Source of the DNA: Fusarium oxysporum f. sp. lycopersici 4287
Taxonomy: Eukaryota; Ascomycota; Sordariomycetes; Hypocreales; Nectriaceae
Length of the DNA: 64,000 bases
NCBI RefSeq assembly: GCF_000149955.1
Contig: NC_030999.1
Location: 1,537,606 to 1,601,605 of the forward strand
Direction of reading: 5' to 3'
Of the stretch, positions 1 through 12,191 are shown one piece after another. Each line of letters starts with the position of its first letter. Within the stretch, counting starts at the first letter, position 1. The notes under the pieces are model-generated. The model made no database searches. It was not told the origin of the DNA and was given only the letters and a program-made list of their open reading frames with translations. A program made the position numbers and the translations under genes.

Positions 1-1530
1 CGAACCCGCTGACGGGTGACGGGCTTGAGAAATACAGCACCTTTTGTGCCATTGGTATGCTGGATGGTGAAGGAAGCGGGGTATCCTGTACCTAGCTAGC
101 TCAGCACGTCTTTTGCTCCAGTAGGAGATTTGGCTTCGTTACAGCCACCCAGACGAAAAATACACATACATACATACATACATACATACATACATGCTCA
201 TTTGGCAAACGGTTTGCGGCTCCTGTAAAGTTACTCAACTTAGCTAATATGAATTCTAAAGGTTGGCACGGGCTCTCGTGTGAGAAACGCACTGCATTTT
301 GCGTTTCTGTTAAACGTGCCCATACTGGAAGTGCGACGCATTTCCACTCTACATGCTTGAGTAGGTGCACAAGCCTCCCTCAGGCCGTACGATATAGGAA
401 ATGCACCGCACTGAGCCTTGGGATGACTTATTGTCGATAAGCATGCTTTGTCAATAACGAGCGCCATTCGCTAAACCATGGAGAGAGGAAAGAGAGGATG
501 AAAGGTAACGCGGTACATCTCGCCCCCAGCGACTGGTCCATGATCTGTCCAACGTCTAGACTGTGACTCGGAACTTCTCCACGGAAACCCGGACCTACAG
601 CTCCCTTCGTCAGCGATTAAACAATGTTGTTTATATTGCGCAGTAGTGCTGAGTGAGACATATATTTATTAAACTTGATTGTTGCTTATTGAAATGCGAG
701 TTCTTATCAGGTTAATGTCTCTAGATGATTTTATCTAGGCCTTTGAACTCTAAATCTAGGACTTTCAGACTAACAGTCTGAATCCTGCAGAGAAGGAGAA
801 TTTCCGGATTTTCCAACAACAAACCCACCAACACAACCGCTTTTAGAAGGTAGGTGTGGTAATCTTGTATTAGCTCCAAACGCCAATCCTTGTCACAACT
901 GGTCGCCGGATGTTGCTTCGAGGAGAGCTGAGGATCTCCCTGTTTTAGATGTTAATGCTGGGTAATGGAATAGTGATGCCTCGTCATAAGGTAGGAACTG
1001 ACATCTTCCATCATTAAACAATGTTTCAGGTAGTTCTGTGCTAGGTCTCTCATATCTGTTGGGTCCTGCAGTCTTTCAAGCTTGATGCAGTAGTGTATAG
1101 CTGTGCTGGCACACAAGTTGGCAACGCGGCTAGCGTACCGTTGTGTCGAGATTGGTGTGGTAGCCACTGTTCAGTAGCATAAACAGCTTATACTGGTCTC
1201 GCCCAAGATTTCGCAAAAGGTTCTGCATCTTAAATTAGTCTGTGATAATCGCCAGATTTCATCAGGTCTGCTATCCCGATCCGTGGCTAGCTGTGTGCGA
1301 ACTTCTTCCTGATCTGCCAATGCTCCGTATCAGGTTGCCTGCCCCCACTCACCCCCCCAATATAATTAAGCCAAACCAACACTGAGCCGTCGGGCCTACC
1401 TAACTTGCCAAGCCGAGAGTGTCGAGAGTTGGCAGAGAGCAATTGTGGGATTGAAGAACCTTCACCCCGCTTTGCAAGGTTTGGGGCACCAACTGCCTAG
1501 GAAAGTAAAGGGGACAATTCTAGTCTCTCG
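1..1530. other. Gene-free stretch with a tetranucleotide microsatellite
   Basis: No open frame here shows a recognisable domain or a convincing exon structure. The only clear structure is an (ACAT) microsatellite of eight units at 164-195. Confidence 0.5.
164..195. repeat. (ACAT)8 microsatellite
   Basis: Eight uninterrupted ACAT units are directly visible. It lies in non-coding DNA and would be a length-polymorphic marker. Confidence 0.9.
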
Positions 1531-1846
1531 TACAAGTGAGCGAGTGTTCTATGGCCAAAGAACAGGCAAGAAGGCACCGACATGATAAGAGCGAGGGGCA
1601 CAGTTTCCCTTTATCTGACTCCACGATTACATGCGATGATGTTGCCACTACTACGTTCTGTTGGTTCCCCCCTGCTCATCGGTTGGTGAAGACATCATTG
1701 GTGGTTGGCGGTTCTTATGTGATTTCTCATACGACAGGCAACAAGTAACAGCATACCTTGTTGATCGACTAAAGAGTGCGAAATTGACTTTCGCGCCCAC
1801 TGAAACGGCGTCGCCATGAAATTTTGAAAGTCTTAACCAATAGCTT

Positions 1847-2629
1847 TTGATTGAGCAGATAAGCAAAGAACCACAGCCAGGCTCAAAAAACTCACACTCC
1901 AGGCTAAAATCTTCTTCTGTTTCATTTTACCTCACTCAGTTTCTCAGGGGAAGTTTTAAGGGAACTGGACTTGTTCCTTTTGACCCAGAAAGTGTAGTCT
2001 CAAAGCTTGATGTGCAGCTACGGACTCCAACGCCTGCCGAGGAGGAAGCAGGCTAGGCTCAACCTTGGACTTCAAAGACCCCAAAGACAATTATTGAGGC
2101 TGAATCGCCGTCTGAATACCTTGAAAGGCGAATTAGAAGGCATCAAAGCAGCTCTCCAGAGTCAATTTTAGAAGCACTAAAGTCTGTTTCGAACAGGAAG
2201 AAAGGCAGTTATGCATGAGATGGCTTGAAATAGGGCTGAGATCCAAGATCTTCGACAGGCGAATGAGATACTTAGCCGACGGCGCAGAGCAAAAAGAACC
2301 CCCCTACAGCATAGAGGGAAGATGACCGTAGAGGAAGGTCGGGATCTAACTGATGAGATGGATGTAGATACGCAGGTAGTAGCCGAATTGTCGAAAAGTG
2401 GTGGTCAAGGAAGGTTGGCGCGACCGGGGGTTCGGCGCTGTGGCGCATGCAGCAAGACCGGGCATAATGCAAGGACCTGTCAGGAATGTATTGGGGTTTC
2501 TGGAGAAGAGTATAGCAATTAGCATTAAATGATTAGATAGTTTATGGTGTTTTTATTGTGATTTTTATTTTTAAGGTGAAGATTTTGTAACACTTGCTTA
2601 TCTGTAACACCCGCTTATCATCTACGTTA
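1847..2629 (+). pseudogene. 3' remnant of a pogo/Fot-type (DDE_1) transposase with its right terminal repeat
   Basis: Conceptual translation across frames carries the C-terminal signature of fungal pogo/Fot transposases: a segment with GLVPFDPE followed by LDVQLRTPTP (around 1950-2030), a basic coiled region, and a terminal zinc knuckle of the form CxxC-x4-H-x4-C (around 2436-2480). Several stops (first at 2054-2056) and frame changes break it, so it cannot make a full transposase. The catalytic N-terminal two thirds are absent. About 65 bases after the stop lies a terminal repeat ending at 2627 followed by TA, the target expected for this superfamily. No matching left end was found upstream, so the element is truncated on the 5' side. 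Confidence 0.7.
2587..2627. repeat. Right terminal repeat of the degenerate pogo element
   Basis: The sequence contains two imperfect direct copies of a (G)TAACAC-(C/T)(C/T)GCTTATC unit and ends CATCTACGT before a TA dinucleotide. Its reverse complement starts ACGTAGATGATAAGCGGGTG and aligns along about 41 bases with the terminal repeat of the MITE at 21168-21592, so the two belong to one transposon family. Confidence 0.7.
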
Positions 2630-2897
2630 TTTATTTACTCTGGTTTTACTTTTCTTAATCTCCTTATAATCAATCTCCTTGTAAACCTTCTTTTCTCTTT
2701 ACTTCTCCCGCTCACAGCCGCTCTGGCAACTTACTCTACTTCTTTTGGTGGGTCTTCTCTCTGACCAATCACCTTCACCGCTTTCACTGAAATCCTCCTT
2801 CACTTGGCTCCCCACCGTCCCTCTGTCGACGCCATGTCACTCCCCCCGCCAACTATGCCGTAAGAGGTACTTCCACAAACGACAGGGGTTTCCACTT

Positions 2898-3770
2898 TCA
2901 GTGAAAGCGGGACGAACAATAAGGATGTAGTAAAAATGTACACTTTTCCGAGGTTGCAGTATCTTCGGTGCCAACATCTATCCAGGTATTCGATAGATCG
3001 GCTTTGGACCAGTCCAGAACGTGGTGAAGGTGATCAACGATCTTAGCACGACATTGCTGTAATGTTGGCAATTTTGCCTCCAGTTTGATGTTTTTCGCAC
3101 TTAATACGATGAACATGCCGCGGATCATGGCAAGGTCAGACCGCTCAGAGCGTTGTCTCATGTCATACAATATTTGTTGTAAGTACTTTTGCGGAAGATA
3201 ATGGTGCATGTCCATCTTACTATGAACTATTCTACTGCAAGCCTCCCTCTGACGACTGTATGCCTTACTCTCTACATTATCAAAAGAACGAGGATGGTGT
3301 TGAACTACATCAGGCGGACAGTAATGGCGGATAGCGGGTAGAAGGAGTTCGTTAATCCACATCCGTCTTTCATTTTTGGTCAAATACGTGGTCGTTCGAC
3401 AGACGTGAGAAATCCCAGGAAAAAAGACATAAACTCCGAACTGAGGTGACTGCCGTCCGCTGCCCAGTCGGAGGTGGGGGATAATATGCAAGGGCGTTCC
3501 CTGATGGAAAACATGCATATTGCTTGCCAAATTCCTGGTAGGCGGTGAATAATACGATATATATAACAACAGGCTCAGACCGAACAGCAGTTCTATAAGC
3601 ACCTGCGATACTTGTTCATCTCCCCTTGGTTCCTCGTTCCTAGTATGTCGCATAACTTGGCTCTTATTGCTCTAGTACTTACAATCTTCTTCAGAACTTT
3701 CTATAACATTCTCCTCGTCTTCATCTTCACATCTATCCTCGGAGTAGTTATGCAAAAGACGTCGCTGCAT
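2898..3770 (-). pseudogene. Eroded fungal hypothetical gene
   Basis: A 251-codon open frame (3653 down to 2898) contains an unbiased, protein-like C-terminal half with the pattern FFPGISH...LTKNERRMWINELLLPAIRHY...VQHHPRSFDN, followed by a segment about a 'FIVLSAKNIKLEAKLPT' motif and 'TWIDVG'. I recall this pattern from large unannotated proteins frequent in Fusarium accessory regions, but I cannot assign a function. The same frame continues upstream to an ATG at 3770 with an acidic N-terminus, interrupted by one TAG near 3674. A GTAAGT at 3683 could be an intron donor, but no acceptor restores the frame at a normal intron length. The hydrophobic stretch at residues 18-35 may be noise. Most likely a decayed partial copy. 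Confidence 0.4.
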
Positions 3771-3789
3771 AAATCCACCTAAGGAGCTG

Positions 3790-4380
3790 TTCTTAGTTCT
3801 AGGCAAGGATAGCCATATATAAGGTAATTAGGTGTTAAGATTAGATAGTAATTTATAGTTCTATATTGCCTTAATAAACCGAGACTTCGAGATGGCTATA
3901 ATCTTCTGTTTATCTTCTATAGTGCTAAAAATATCTTTATATAAACTGTTAATCCCTTAGTAACTAAGAAGATAAGGCCTGGCGCCTTAAGAGAATAATA
4001 CTGCTGCAAAGGCAGCCAGTATATCTAGACTTCTCCTATAATATATCTTATCCTAACCTGTCCTTTTAATCCATAGTATCTACTTTTTAAATCTAAGAAG
4101 GTCTTCTTGGCTATTTATTCTAATGCCTCCTGATTCTATGTAGGTTAATGTATCTTTACCGAGCTTCAAAAGTCGTTCTTACTCTTTTATAGATATAAGA
4201 TAAGCTTGGATAGCATCACTGGTCCGTATAACAAGACCGCCACAACTAATAATCTAATACCTTCGAGACTGGTTTGGCCCTGCTATCTATGCCTATAGCT
4301 AGACCTTATTATAAAACTTATCTAGCTCGCGCTTTTTAGGATACTTCCCTTAGAAATACTAAGTTAAAATATGGCGTATT
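3790..4380. other. AT-rich degenerate DNA
   Basis: Very rich in TA dinucleotides and stop codons on both strands. It lies between two decayed coding remnants and may be the mutated continuation of the OrsD-like fragment to its right, but I cannot align it by eye. The composition is compatible with old repeat-induced point mutation. Confidence 0.35.
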
Positions 4381-4399
4381 AGGGATGAGAAGTTGGTGG

Positions 4400-4691
4400 T
4401 ATAGAGTAGGCATTTCCGGCAGGTATACCCCTCGTAGATATGCAAGTTAGGATACTCTGAGCAGCTGGCTTTGGGGAGCAGCATAGCACTAGGATCACCT
4501 AGATATAACTAGCCCAGACCTTTAAGGAATTCGATTAAACCCTTGTGCTTATCGTATTTAATCTGGTGCTTTACTGTTAGGTGCATGGTAACAACAGACC
4601 CTTTTACAGATAGTGCATATCGACAGGTCGACCGGCAGCAAATCAACACCTTTGCATCTGGGTTGATGCGGAGAGCAAGTCGGTCGAGAAC
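4400..4691 (-). pseudogene. Fragment of an OrsD-like (DUF3505) zinc-finger protein
   Basis: In the minus frame beginning near 4691 the translation reads a Cys/His pattern (ICCRS-TCRYALS, then HLTVKHQ), about 35 residues later a region with GDPSAMLLP, and then GYTCRKC. This order (first CxxC-like site with two His, spacer, second CxxC after 'G[YF]-x-C') matches the N-terminal zinc module of fungal OrsD-family proteins of unknown biochemical role. An in-frame TAG around 4510 and the absence of the rest of the protein make it a remnant. It abuts the transposase remnant on its right in a different frame, so the junction near 4692 is a rearrangement point. Confidence 0.5.
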
Positions 4692-4692
4692 A

Positions 4693-5250
4693 TCAAATCC
4701 AGGCGTTGAACATCTGTGAGGCCTCGATATCTCGGTTTTTAACAGCTACACCAAGGTCAGTATAGAATTGCTAAAGATCTTCAATATCTCCAGCTTCAAA
4801 TCCTGCCCTTTCTCGGTCGAAAGCTCGAACTAACTTCTTCTGCAGCTGCGGATTATCGCGAAGAAACCGCCTGTACCATCCATCGCCAACAGGCCCTGCT
4901 GGAGGCGTTCGTGGTGCCCTCAAATCATTCGCTGCCTCTTCAATAAGTAGCTGATTACAGGGAAAACCTGCACTCTCGAGCCAAACGATATATGCGATCA
5001 CGGCACGCTCTTCAGCCTCATCGAGATTCCTCGGCCGGCCGCGGCTGTTATCACTGAAGTCAGGTTTTCAGTATAGCTTCATTGACTCCAGATGACGACC
5101 AACAGCGCTCTTGGAGGCGCTGGATCTATCTGCAGCTTCTCTCACGGTGAGAGGCTTCCCTTCCTTAGTGTTACGGTGGCGGCGTTGTGAGAGCAAAATC
5201 GCACGTGCGGCCGCAACGGCAGGGTTGAGTCGATAAAGATCAGTCACAGT
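4693..5250 (-). pseudogene. N-terminal remnant of a pogo/Tc5-type transposase
   Basis: The minus-strand frame from about 5250 encodes a psq-type helix-turn-helix (pattern LTVREAADRSSASKSAVGRHL) followed by a CENP-B/Tc5-type DNA-binding domain with GPVGDGWYRRFLRDNP and a Leu/Arg-rich tail to FNAW. These two HTH modules are the standard N-terminus of pogo/Fot transposases, used to bind the terminal repeats. Stops interrupt it at about 5066, 4771 and 4691. The catalytic domain is missing: sequence homology ends where the OrsD-like fragment begins. The final FNAW corresponds to the position where intact relatives continue into the first catalytic Asp. Confidence 0.65.
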
Positions 5251-5252
5251 GA

Positions 5253-6449
5253 CGGTGTATCAAATTAAGATACAAGATATGACCGAATAATACTTAGAAA
5301 TATCTTTCAAAAGTTGGGTTTTTAGTGGTGAAATCAAGCAAATTCGGACTGAGCGGGGTATTCGGCTGTCCCAGATTTTTGCCGCCCACTCTATGAGTGG
5401 GGTTCCTTTTTAGTCAAACCCACGAGTAGTTTGTTTTGTGGCCGGTTCCGTCAGCAATAGGATACGGCAAGTAAAAAAGCGTTGATCAAGGACGCCAAGT
5501 GGAATAAATGCCGGCATGTGGTTTTTAGGTCTGATAGGATTATGTGAATAGGAGACACGGCATCAAAACACCCAAATTACATTTATTATAATTGAGTTTC
5601 TGGCGCATCCTTTTACAACACGAAAGATGCTTCCTATTTGCGGTGACAGGGAATCAGCGCCCGGGGTCCTTGGAAGTTGGAGAGGGCGCATAGACCAAAT
5701 ATTCTTGTATTGCGACCCAAATCTCCAAAAACCTGAAAGAGGAAGGTGCACGGGCCATTACCAGTGGTATTTGGTACAGTAGGGTTAGGGTTAGTTCGCC
5801 GACAGTAGCAGCATGTCCCCAGGGAACAAGTATCGTGTGATCTCTTGCCGTAAAGCAGAACTGTGAAGATAGGAGAACGAATAAATGTGCGCCACCATGG
5901 AGGTGGAGAGTCTACCCGAGTTGTTCCGTCGCAGGCAGGACCGGCCGACACTTCAATGCAAGCAAGCATGGGCATCCGGACATGGGCAGAAACTTAGGAG
6001 ACGACGCCACTGGTTAAGGCACCCCGTACTTTTCAGAGGCCTGGTATTATAATAGAGAACTATTAGTAATAGTAAAATATTGTATTAATAATTTTTTTTA
6101 GTATAAATATAGCAACCCATTTTAGAGATATTTATTCAGCCGAAGGCTGACTCTACATTAATTCATAAGTTTTCCCGAGTAATGAGGGTTTGGTGCAGAC
6201 AGGGATAAATAAGTTTCTCGGAATCTGATTGGTCCAGATTTTGTATGGCCAGCCGCGAAAGAACGCGCAACTGGCTGATGGCACCAAAAGAGTGGGGCCA
6301 ATCGGTGCTGGCCCCTGAAAGGCTCACGCGGAGTGCCGGCAGCTTGCGTCCATTTGGAATTGTTTGTTTACTCAGTACTGTGCCAGTACCACGCGTTCAA
6401 TTCATCTCCCCAATTCGACAGGTCTCGATATGGCCTCGTTGATTGAGTA
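5253..6449. other. Region without a recognisable gene, containing a short telomere-like tract
   Basis: Open frames here (for example 5634-5975 on the minus strand) have no recognisable domains. The only notable feature is TAGGGTTAGGGTTAG at 5780-5794. The last 250 bases probably hold the 5' end and promoter of the Helitron that follows. Confidence 0.4.
5780..5794. repeat. Interstitial telomere-like repeat
   Basis: Two and a half TTAGGG units, the fungal telomere repeat, are read directly. It is short enough to be chance or a scar of double-strand break repair. Confidence 0.5.
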
Positions 6450-9400
6450 ATGGATATCGGTCTCAACCCCGAAGAGCTCTCTACTGATTTACTCTTCGTT
6501 GTTTGTGCTCGTTGTGGGGAGGAGAGACCGGAGAGTGCCTTCAGAGCAAAGAGGCAGTCTGCTGGGCAAACTAAGCAATGCATAGACTGCCGTAACCAGC
6601 GCGTTTCTCATGTAAGTTCTGCCTTCCTCGTCTATAAGTCTCTTAACCCTCATCAAATGAAGCATTCTAGATCCAAAGTCGTGCTCCAGACGCTGCGGAA
6701 CATTGCACTTCGTCCATCCTCACCTGGCAGACCTGCCACGAAGAGAACCGAAGGAGATGCTGGCCTATCGCCTCCCAACGAGAGATCCGGAACCCAGCCT
6801 ACATCGCCAGAGAAGCTACGGCAACTTCATACAGCTAGGAGTTTATTCGGAGAGTCAATTAGCCAGCCGCACGTAGTGCTAGGGACGCCAATTCCACCAA
6901 CCCAACAAAGCTCGCGGCTCTTCCGGGCTCTAGCTCCGTCACCGCCTGTGCAGCCAACGACCCATCCACTCGTCTCACATTCTGATCCATCTACTCTTCG
7001 AAGCAGCACACCTGGTGTGGATTACCCTTACTTGGCCACCAGGTTCCACAAGGGGGGGAAGGACTCGCAAGATGATTCCTTGAAGGCTGGGGCGAGGGCC
7101 AAGCTGGCTGTTATCCAGCGCGACCATCGTTCACGACGCCGTGCAGGGGAGACTGTGTCACTGACTCCCACAATATCTCAACTTGGCTTCTTGGAAGATT
7201 TTGAGGGTCCTGGAGAAGGTATCCTTGTTCTGTGGCCCCAGTAGTTTGTTCAGGCTAACCACGGAACGTAGATGGGAGTCAAGATCAACTACGACCGAGT
7301 GGGTTTCTAGATGGGGATGGGATAATCAAGGAAGGGGATGACAGGGGACAGTTCTCTGAATCTGATATTGACGCCGATGACTATTTCAACTTGCTGCTTT
7401 CACCTGATCGACCACGGAGGTACCTCAAACAATTAGGGGTAGAGTCTGATTCCGATCTAGGGGACGAAGACGAGAACGACGATAATGATTGCGTGGATGG
7501 AAGCCCTCTTCGCCATCGCTTGCGGCAGCCTTCCGCACAGCTAAGGCGTGGTCGCCGTGGTCCTGCCCCTGGTACAGGAGGGCGGCCAAGAAAATCTCGA
7601 AGGCAAACTCGATCGTCGATGCCGCCACGGCGTATTCGGAGTCCAGTGATAATTCCACCTGAAGAATCGGCGGTCTTTCATGCGCAAGATCCGGTGTGGA
7701 ATGGCGACCTTGAGGCTTGCGCCTTGACTGGTCGCGATAAGGCAATCCTCCGCGAGTTCTGGACAAAGCTGGACAATGACCAAATGCAGTTTTGCGGTCG
7801 ATGCCGGGAGTGTTGGTTCCAGATGAAGATCGATTGCGATGGCATTTGTGCGCGTTGTTATCGAAAAGATGAGAAACGCCACCCCGACGAGCCGTACTTC
7901 TTCTCTGCGGATAATCAGCTCGACTTTGGCCCTGTACCGGCCCGGTTGCCCCAGCTTACGCCTACCGAAGAGTCTTTGATTGCTCGTGTTCACGTCCACG
8001 TGAACATTATGCTTGTGCGAGGGCAGCAGTACAAGTATCGGGGGCACGTAGTTCACTTTCTCCGTGAGGTTGGCTTAGTGTACAACCAGCTCCCGCTTCT
8101 GCCGCAGGAGTTGAACATTGTATTACTACGTCCTGCCAATACGTCGTCCCACGCAATTCTTAGTCGGCAATTCACCCGCCAGTTCCGTGTCCGCCGCCAG
8201 CCGGTTGTCATATGGCTAGACTACCTCCGGCGCCATCATCCTGGGTATCGATGCGTCGTCATCGACGAAGAGAGGCTAAATCAATTGCCCCAAGATGGCA
8301 ATGTCCTGGATGCCATCCCCCAGAGTCAGGTGGAGGCTGCGGATGTTGGACCCGAGGAAGATCAGGAGGCAGAGCCTGACCTGGAGGACGAGGCTGCAGT
8401 GCCAGACATGTTGGCAAAGGACACGGAGCTCGATGCTCTGCGGTCTATTCTCGCCGGAGAGTCGGAAGCTGATTCAGAGCTTTCCACAAGCTTCCAGGCG
8501 CAGGCGCAACACGAGCTGCAGCTCCCGAATATACGACACACACCCATTAATGAGTTCAATCGCTCTCATGCCCTACTCTCCTTGGCGTTTCCCTGCCTCT
8601 TTCCTGACGGTAGAGCCGACTTTGTTGAACCTCGATTGCGCTCCATTGATTACAAGGATTACGTCGAGCACGCGATGCGCTGGCACGACGGGCGTTTTGC
8701 ACGCCACCCGACCTTCCGCTTCGTCGCCTTCAACACGCTAATGCGGTCACAAGCACGTTCGCGGTCCAGATTCTTCGTGAAGCAACATGATGGGAGACAG
8801 CAGCCGCTGACGCGAGAGCAACTTATTCAGGCGCTGGAACACAGCGAGGACCCCGAGGCGCAGGCGCTGATCAACTCGATCACAAGGCATGCGGTGTCTA
8901 TTCGCGGTACGCGTCCATTCTGGAACAAAAAGAGGCAGGACCTCGAGGCCTATGCCTATAACCTTGGTTGTCCTGGTGCATTCATCACGTTTAGCCCGGC
9001 AGATTTACACTGGCGGAGTCTCTACCAGCACATGCCCCAGTATGACGACTGGCTAGCCGCCACCGAGCCGGAGAGGATGGCTCTATCGCGCCGCCTATTG
9101 CGGCAGAACCCTCACATTGCTGCTTTCCACTTCTACCGCCGATACACCCTCTTTCGGGATATCGTGCTAAGTAAGAAGTTCAGCATCACAGATTACTGGG
9201 ATCGGTACGAATGGCAAGGCCGTGGTAGCCCACACAACCACGGCCTGTACTGGATGGATAATTGTCCAGGGGCCGACATGGAGGACGAAGCGGCTCGTGA
9301 TGTATTTGCACGCACATGGGGATTCCACGTCACTGCCATTAACCCTGAGCCGAGTAGGACTATGCCTCAGGGTGAGGGTAATCCCCTGAGCGTGGATCCC

Positions 9401-12187
9401 CTGAGCATAGAGATGACATTCCTGCGGCTCTCACAAATCGTCAACCGCTGCCAGCGCCACAAGTGCAATACCACGTACTGCTTGCGCGTGAGGAAGAGAA
9501 CCGGTGATCTGGCGAGGGACATGGAAGGTGCCGCTGCGGATATCGAGGCGGCAAACGTTGCCAATCCAGAGAGGGAGTGTCGTTTTGACTTCCCTCGTGC
9601 CTTGCGGGAGCTGGCCGCAGTGATCAGGAAGGAAGGCAGGTCGTACTATGTCTTTGAGGCGGCCCGGAATGACAGCCTCATGAATAACTTCAATCCTGCG
9701 ATTATCCTAGGCTGGCTAGCCAATATCGACATATCTCCTTGCACCAGCTTACAGGCGGTTATTACGTACGCTGCGAAGTATTGCAGTAAATCTGAGAAGA
9801 AGACCGAGTCTTTCGCCAGGCTTGCAGACCAGGTCTTGCCTCACACATCGCACGTTCAGCCCCTGTTGTCCTTCTCCTCTCGCCTGATGAACAAGCTGAT
9901 TGCCGAGAGAGATTACTCGGCGCAGGAGATTTCCCATCTGCTGCTTAACATTCCGCTGCAAGAAGGCACCCGTATGGTTGTCACCGTGGACTGCCGTCCG
10001 TTGGAGCGACAGGCACGTTCGTATCGTGTGGACGGAGATGTCAACGAGGCCATCGGCAGCTACAGGAAATATCTAGAGAGAAAGGACCAGCATGAGGATA
10101 TAACCTATCTCGAATACCTGCAATCGTACAATCTCAACACGTGGAGGAGACTCGCTGCTCACGCGAAGAAGAGAGTCCTGTCTTACTTCCCTCGATACAA
10201 GTCTATGGAGGCCTCTTCCCAGTTTAACGACTTCTGCCGTGTTAAATTGATGATGGTTCATCCACATCGCTCTCCAGAAGAGTTGCTCGTTGTGGGCGGG
10301 CAGCGGTTCGATTCCTTCACGGCTGCGTACATGCACTGCAGACAGCACCATGATACCCATGCGGACGATCATTATGGGGAACCAGATACAGATGAATTGA
10401 CGGCAGAGGAGGATGAATTTGAGCTTGAGATCCATGAGGAGCCCATCGCGGAGGAGGACTGGCATGAACTCGCCCGCATGCTACCTGACCGCCCACTGGA
10501 GGAAGAGGACATCGACATCCTCGGCCGCCGAGACATTGACATCAATTACGATTGGACCCCTCGTGTTGGGCGGTATGCCGATGATGGCATTCTCAACAGC
10601 GACTACTGGAAGCAACGCAAAGCGGAAAACACCCTTGACCTTGATGTGGATGATCAGCCCTTGGAGGCTCGCGATTCCCTAAATCCAGAGCAGCGCATAG
10701 TATACGATACGGTGATGGGCCACTTCCTGACCCAGGATCCCTCTCAGTTGCTACTCCATGTGGATGGCGGAGGCGGCACTGGCAAGTCATACCTCATTAA
10801 CCTGCTCTCCGCGCACCTCCAATCCGCGACAGGGGGGAGGGGGACACCTGTTTGGCGTGCTGCGCCAACGGGCGTCGCAGGAAACCAGATATCGGGCACT
10901 ACCTTGCACTCCCTGTTACACCTCCCAATCAATAAGGACTTCAAGCCTCTATCTCCCGTTGATAAGACCCAGCTCCAGAAGAAGCTGAAGGATATCAAGT
11001 ACCTCATCATCGATGAGAAGAGCATGCTAGGACTGCGTCAGCTATCGTGGATCGATGACCGTCTCCGCGAGGCGTTCCCGAACAGGAATGAGGAGTTCTT
11101 TGGCGGCCTGAACATCCTCTTGGTTGGTGACTTCTTCCAGCTTCCCCCTGTGCTACAGAAGCCGCTTTGTTACGACAAAGAGGTGCAGGGAGTAGAGATC
11201 AAGGGCAGGAACGCATATAGGCGCTTCGATAAATCAGTATTCTTGAAGGTTGTTCAGAGGCAGCGCGGCGACGACCAGGAGGCGTTTCGCACAGCTCTCG
11301 GGGAACTGCGGCTGCTCCAACTATCTATGGAGTCTTGGAAGCTCCTGTCCACCCGCGTGCAGGCAAAACTAGACGATCGAGAGGTCGCGAGGTTTTCCAG
11401 CGCCCTGCGAGTATACGCTACCAAAGATAGGGTGAACGAGTATAACCACTATCACCTCGACCGCCTCGGCCGGCCAGTCGTCCAGGTCAAAGCTAAGAAC
11501 GTCGGCCCTGGTGCGGCTGCTGCCCCTGATGACAAGGCGGGCAACCTTGCGAAGCAGATCCCTATATGCATTGGCGCTCGTCTGATGCTGACGTCTAACC
11601 TTTGGCAGCCCGTTGGCCTCTGCAACGGCGCTCGCGGTACGGTTTACGACATCGGCTGGGCACCCGGGGCTGACCCCATCCAAGATCCTCCTTGTGTTAT
11701 CATGATGGAGTTTGACAAGTACAACGGACCGGTGTTCCTGACCACCCCCGATGGCAAAAAGATTGTCCCAATTCTCCCAGTTGAGAGAGACTTTCTCATC
11801 GGAGCCACTCTCTGCGCTCGCACGCAGTTTCCCCTGATCGTATGCTACGCTATTACCGTGCACAAGTCACAAAGCATCACAGAAGATATGATCGTGACGG
11901 ATCTCTCCTGCCGGGACTTTCAGACCGGTTTAAGCTACGTGGCTGTCTCTCGTGTAAAAACGCTTGAGGGTTTGATGTTAGATGCGCCATTTGATCGTAA
12001 TCACCTGGTCTACGGGTCTCCCCCGGATGGCATGAAGATGAAGATGAGGGATCAGGAGCTTAGGAAACGACAGGTTCTTACACGGAGTCCTTACATGATA
12101 TATAATACCAAGAATGGCCATGGCACTGGATCAGTACGTAGTAGTAGTAATAGCTTCCCGGCCCGCGGACACACGGCCTTCGGCTGA
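6450..12187 (+). CDS. Helitron Rep-helicase (RepHel) transposase, join(6450..7218, 7272..12187)
   Basis: Rolling-circle transposase that nicks and ligates single-stranded ends and unwinds DNA. A 53-nt intron (7219-7271; GTATCC donor, GGCTAACC branch site, GTAG acceptor) joins an upstream 257-codon exon to the long frame and gives about 1894 residues. Visible in order: a small Cys module near the N-terminus (CARC...CIDC, residues 18-50); a Helitron-like N domain; the HUH nuclease motif PHNHG (His911/His913); the two-tyrosine active site YAAKYCSK (Tyr1089/Tyr1093); then a PIF1-family helicase with Walker A GGGGTGKS (1422-1429), Walker B LIIDEKSM, GDFFQLPP, the VHKSQS motif and the SYVAVSRV C-terminal motif. 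No stop or frameshift interrupts it, so it may be active. A further 51-nt in-frame intron (6612-6662, GTAAGT...CTTAAC...AG) is possible. Confidence 0.85.
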
Positions 12188-12191
12188 GGCT

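Noticed and set aside
5634..5975. 113-codon minus-strand frame over the telomere-like tract
   Set aside because: No domain, odd composition and a translation driven by the repeat; not supportable as a gene.
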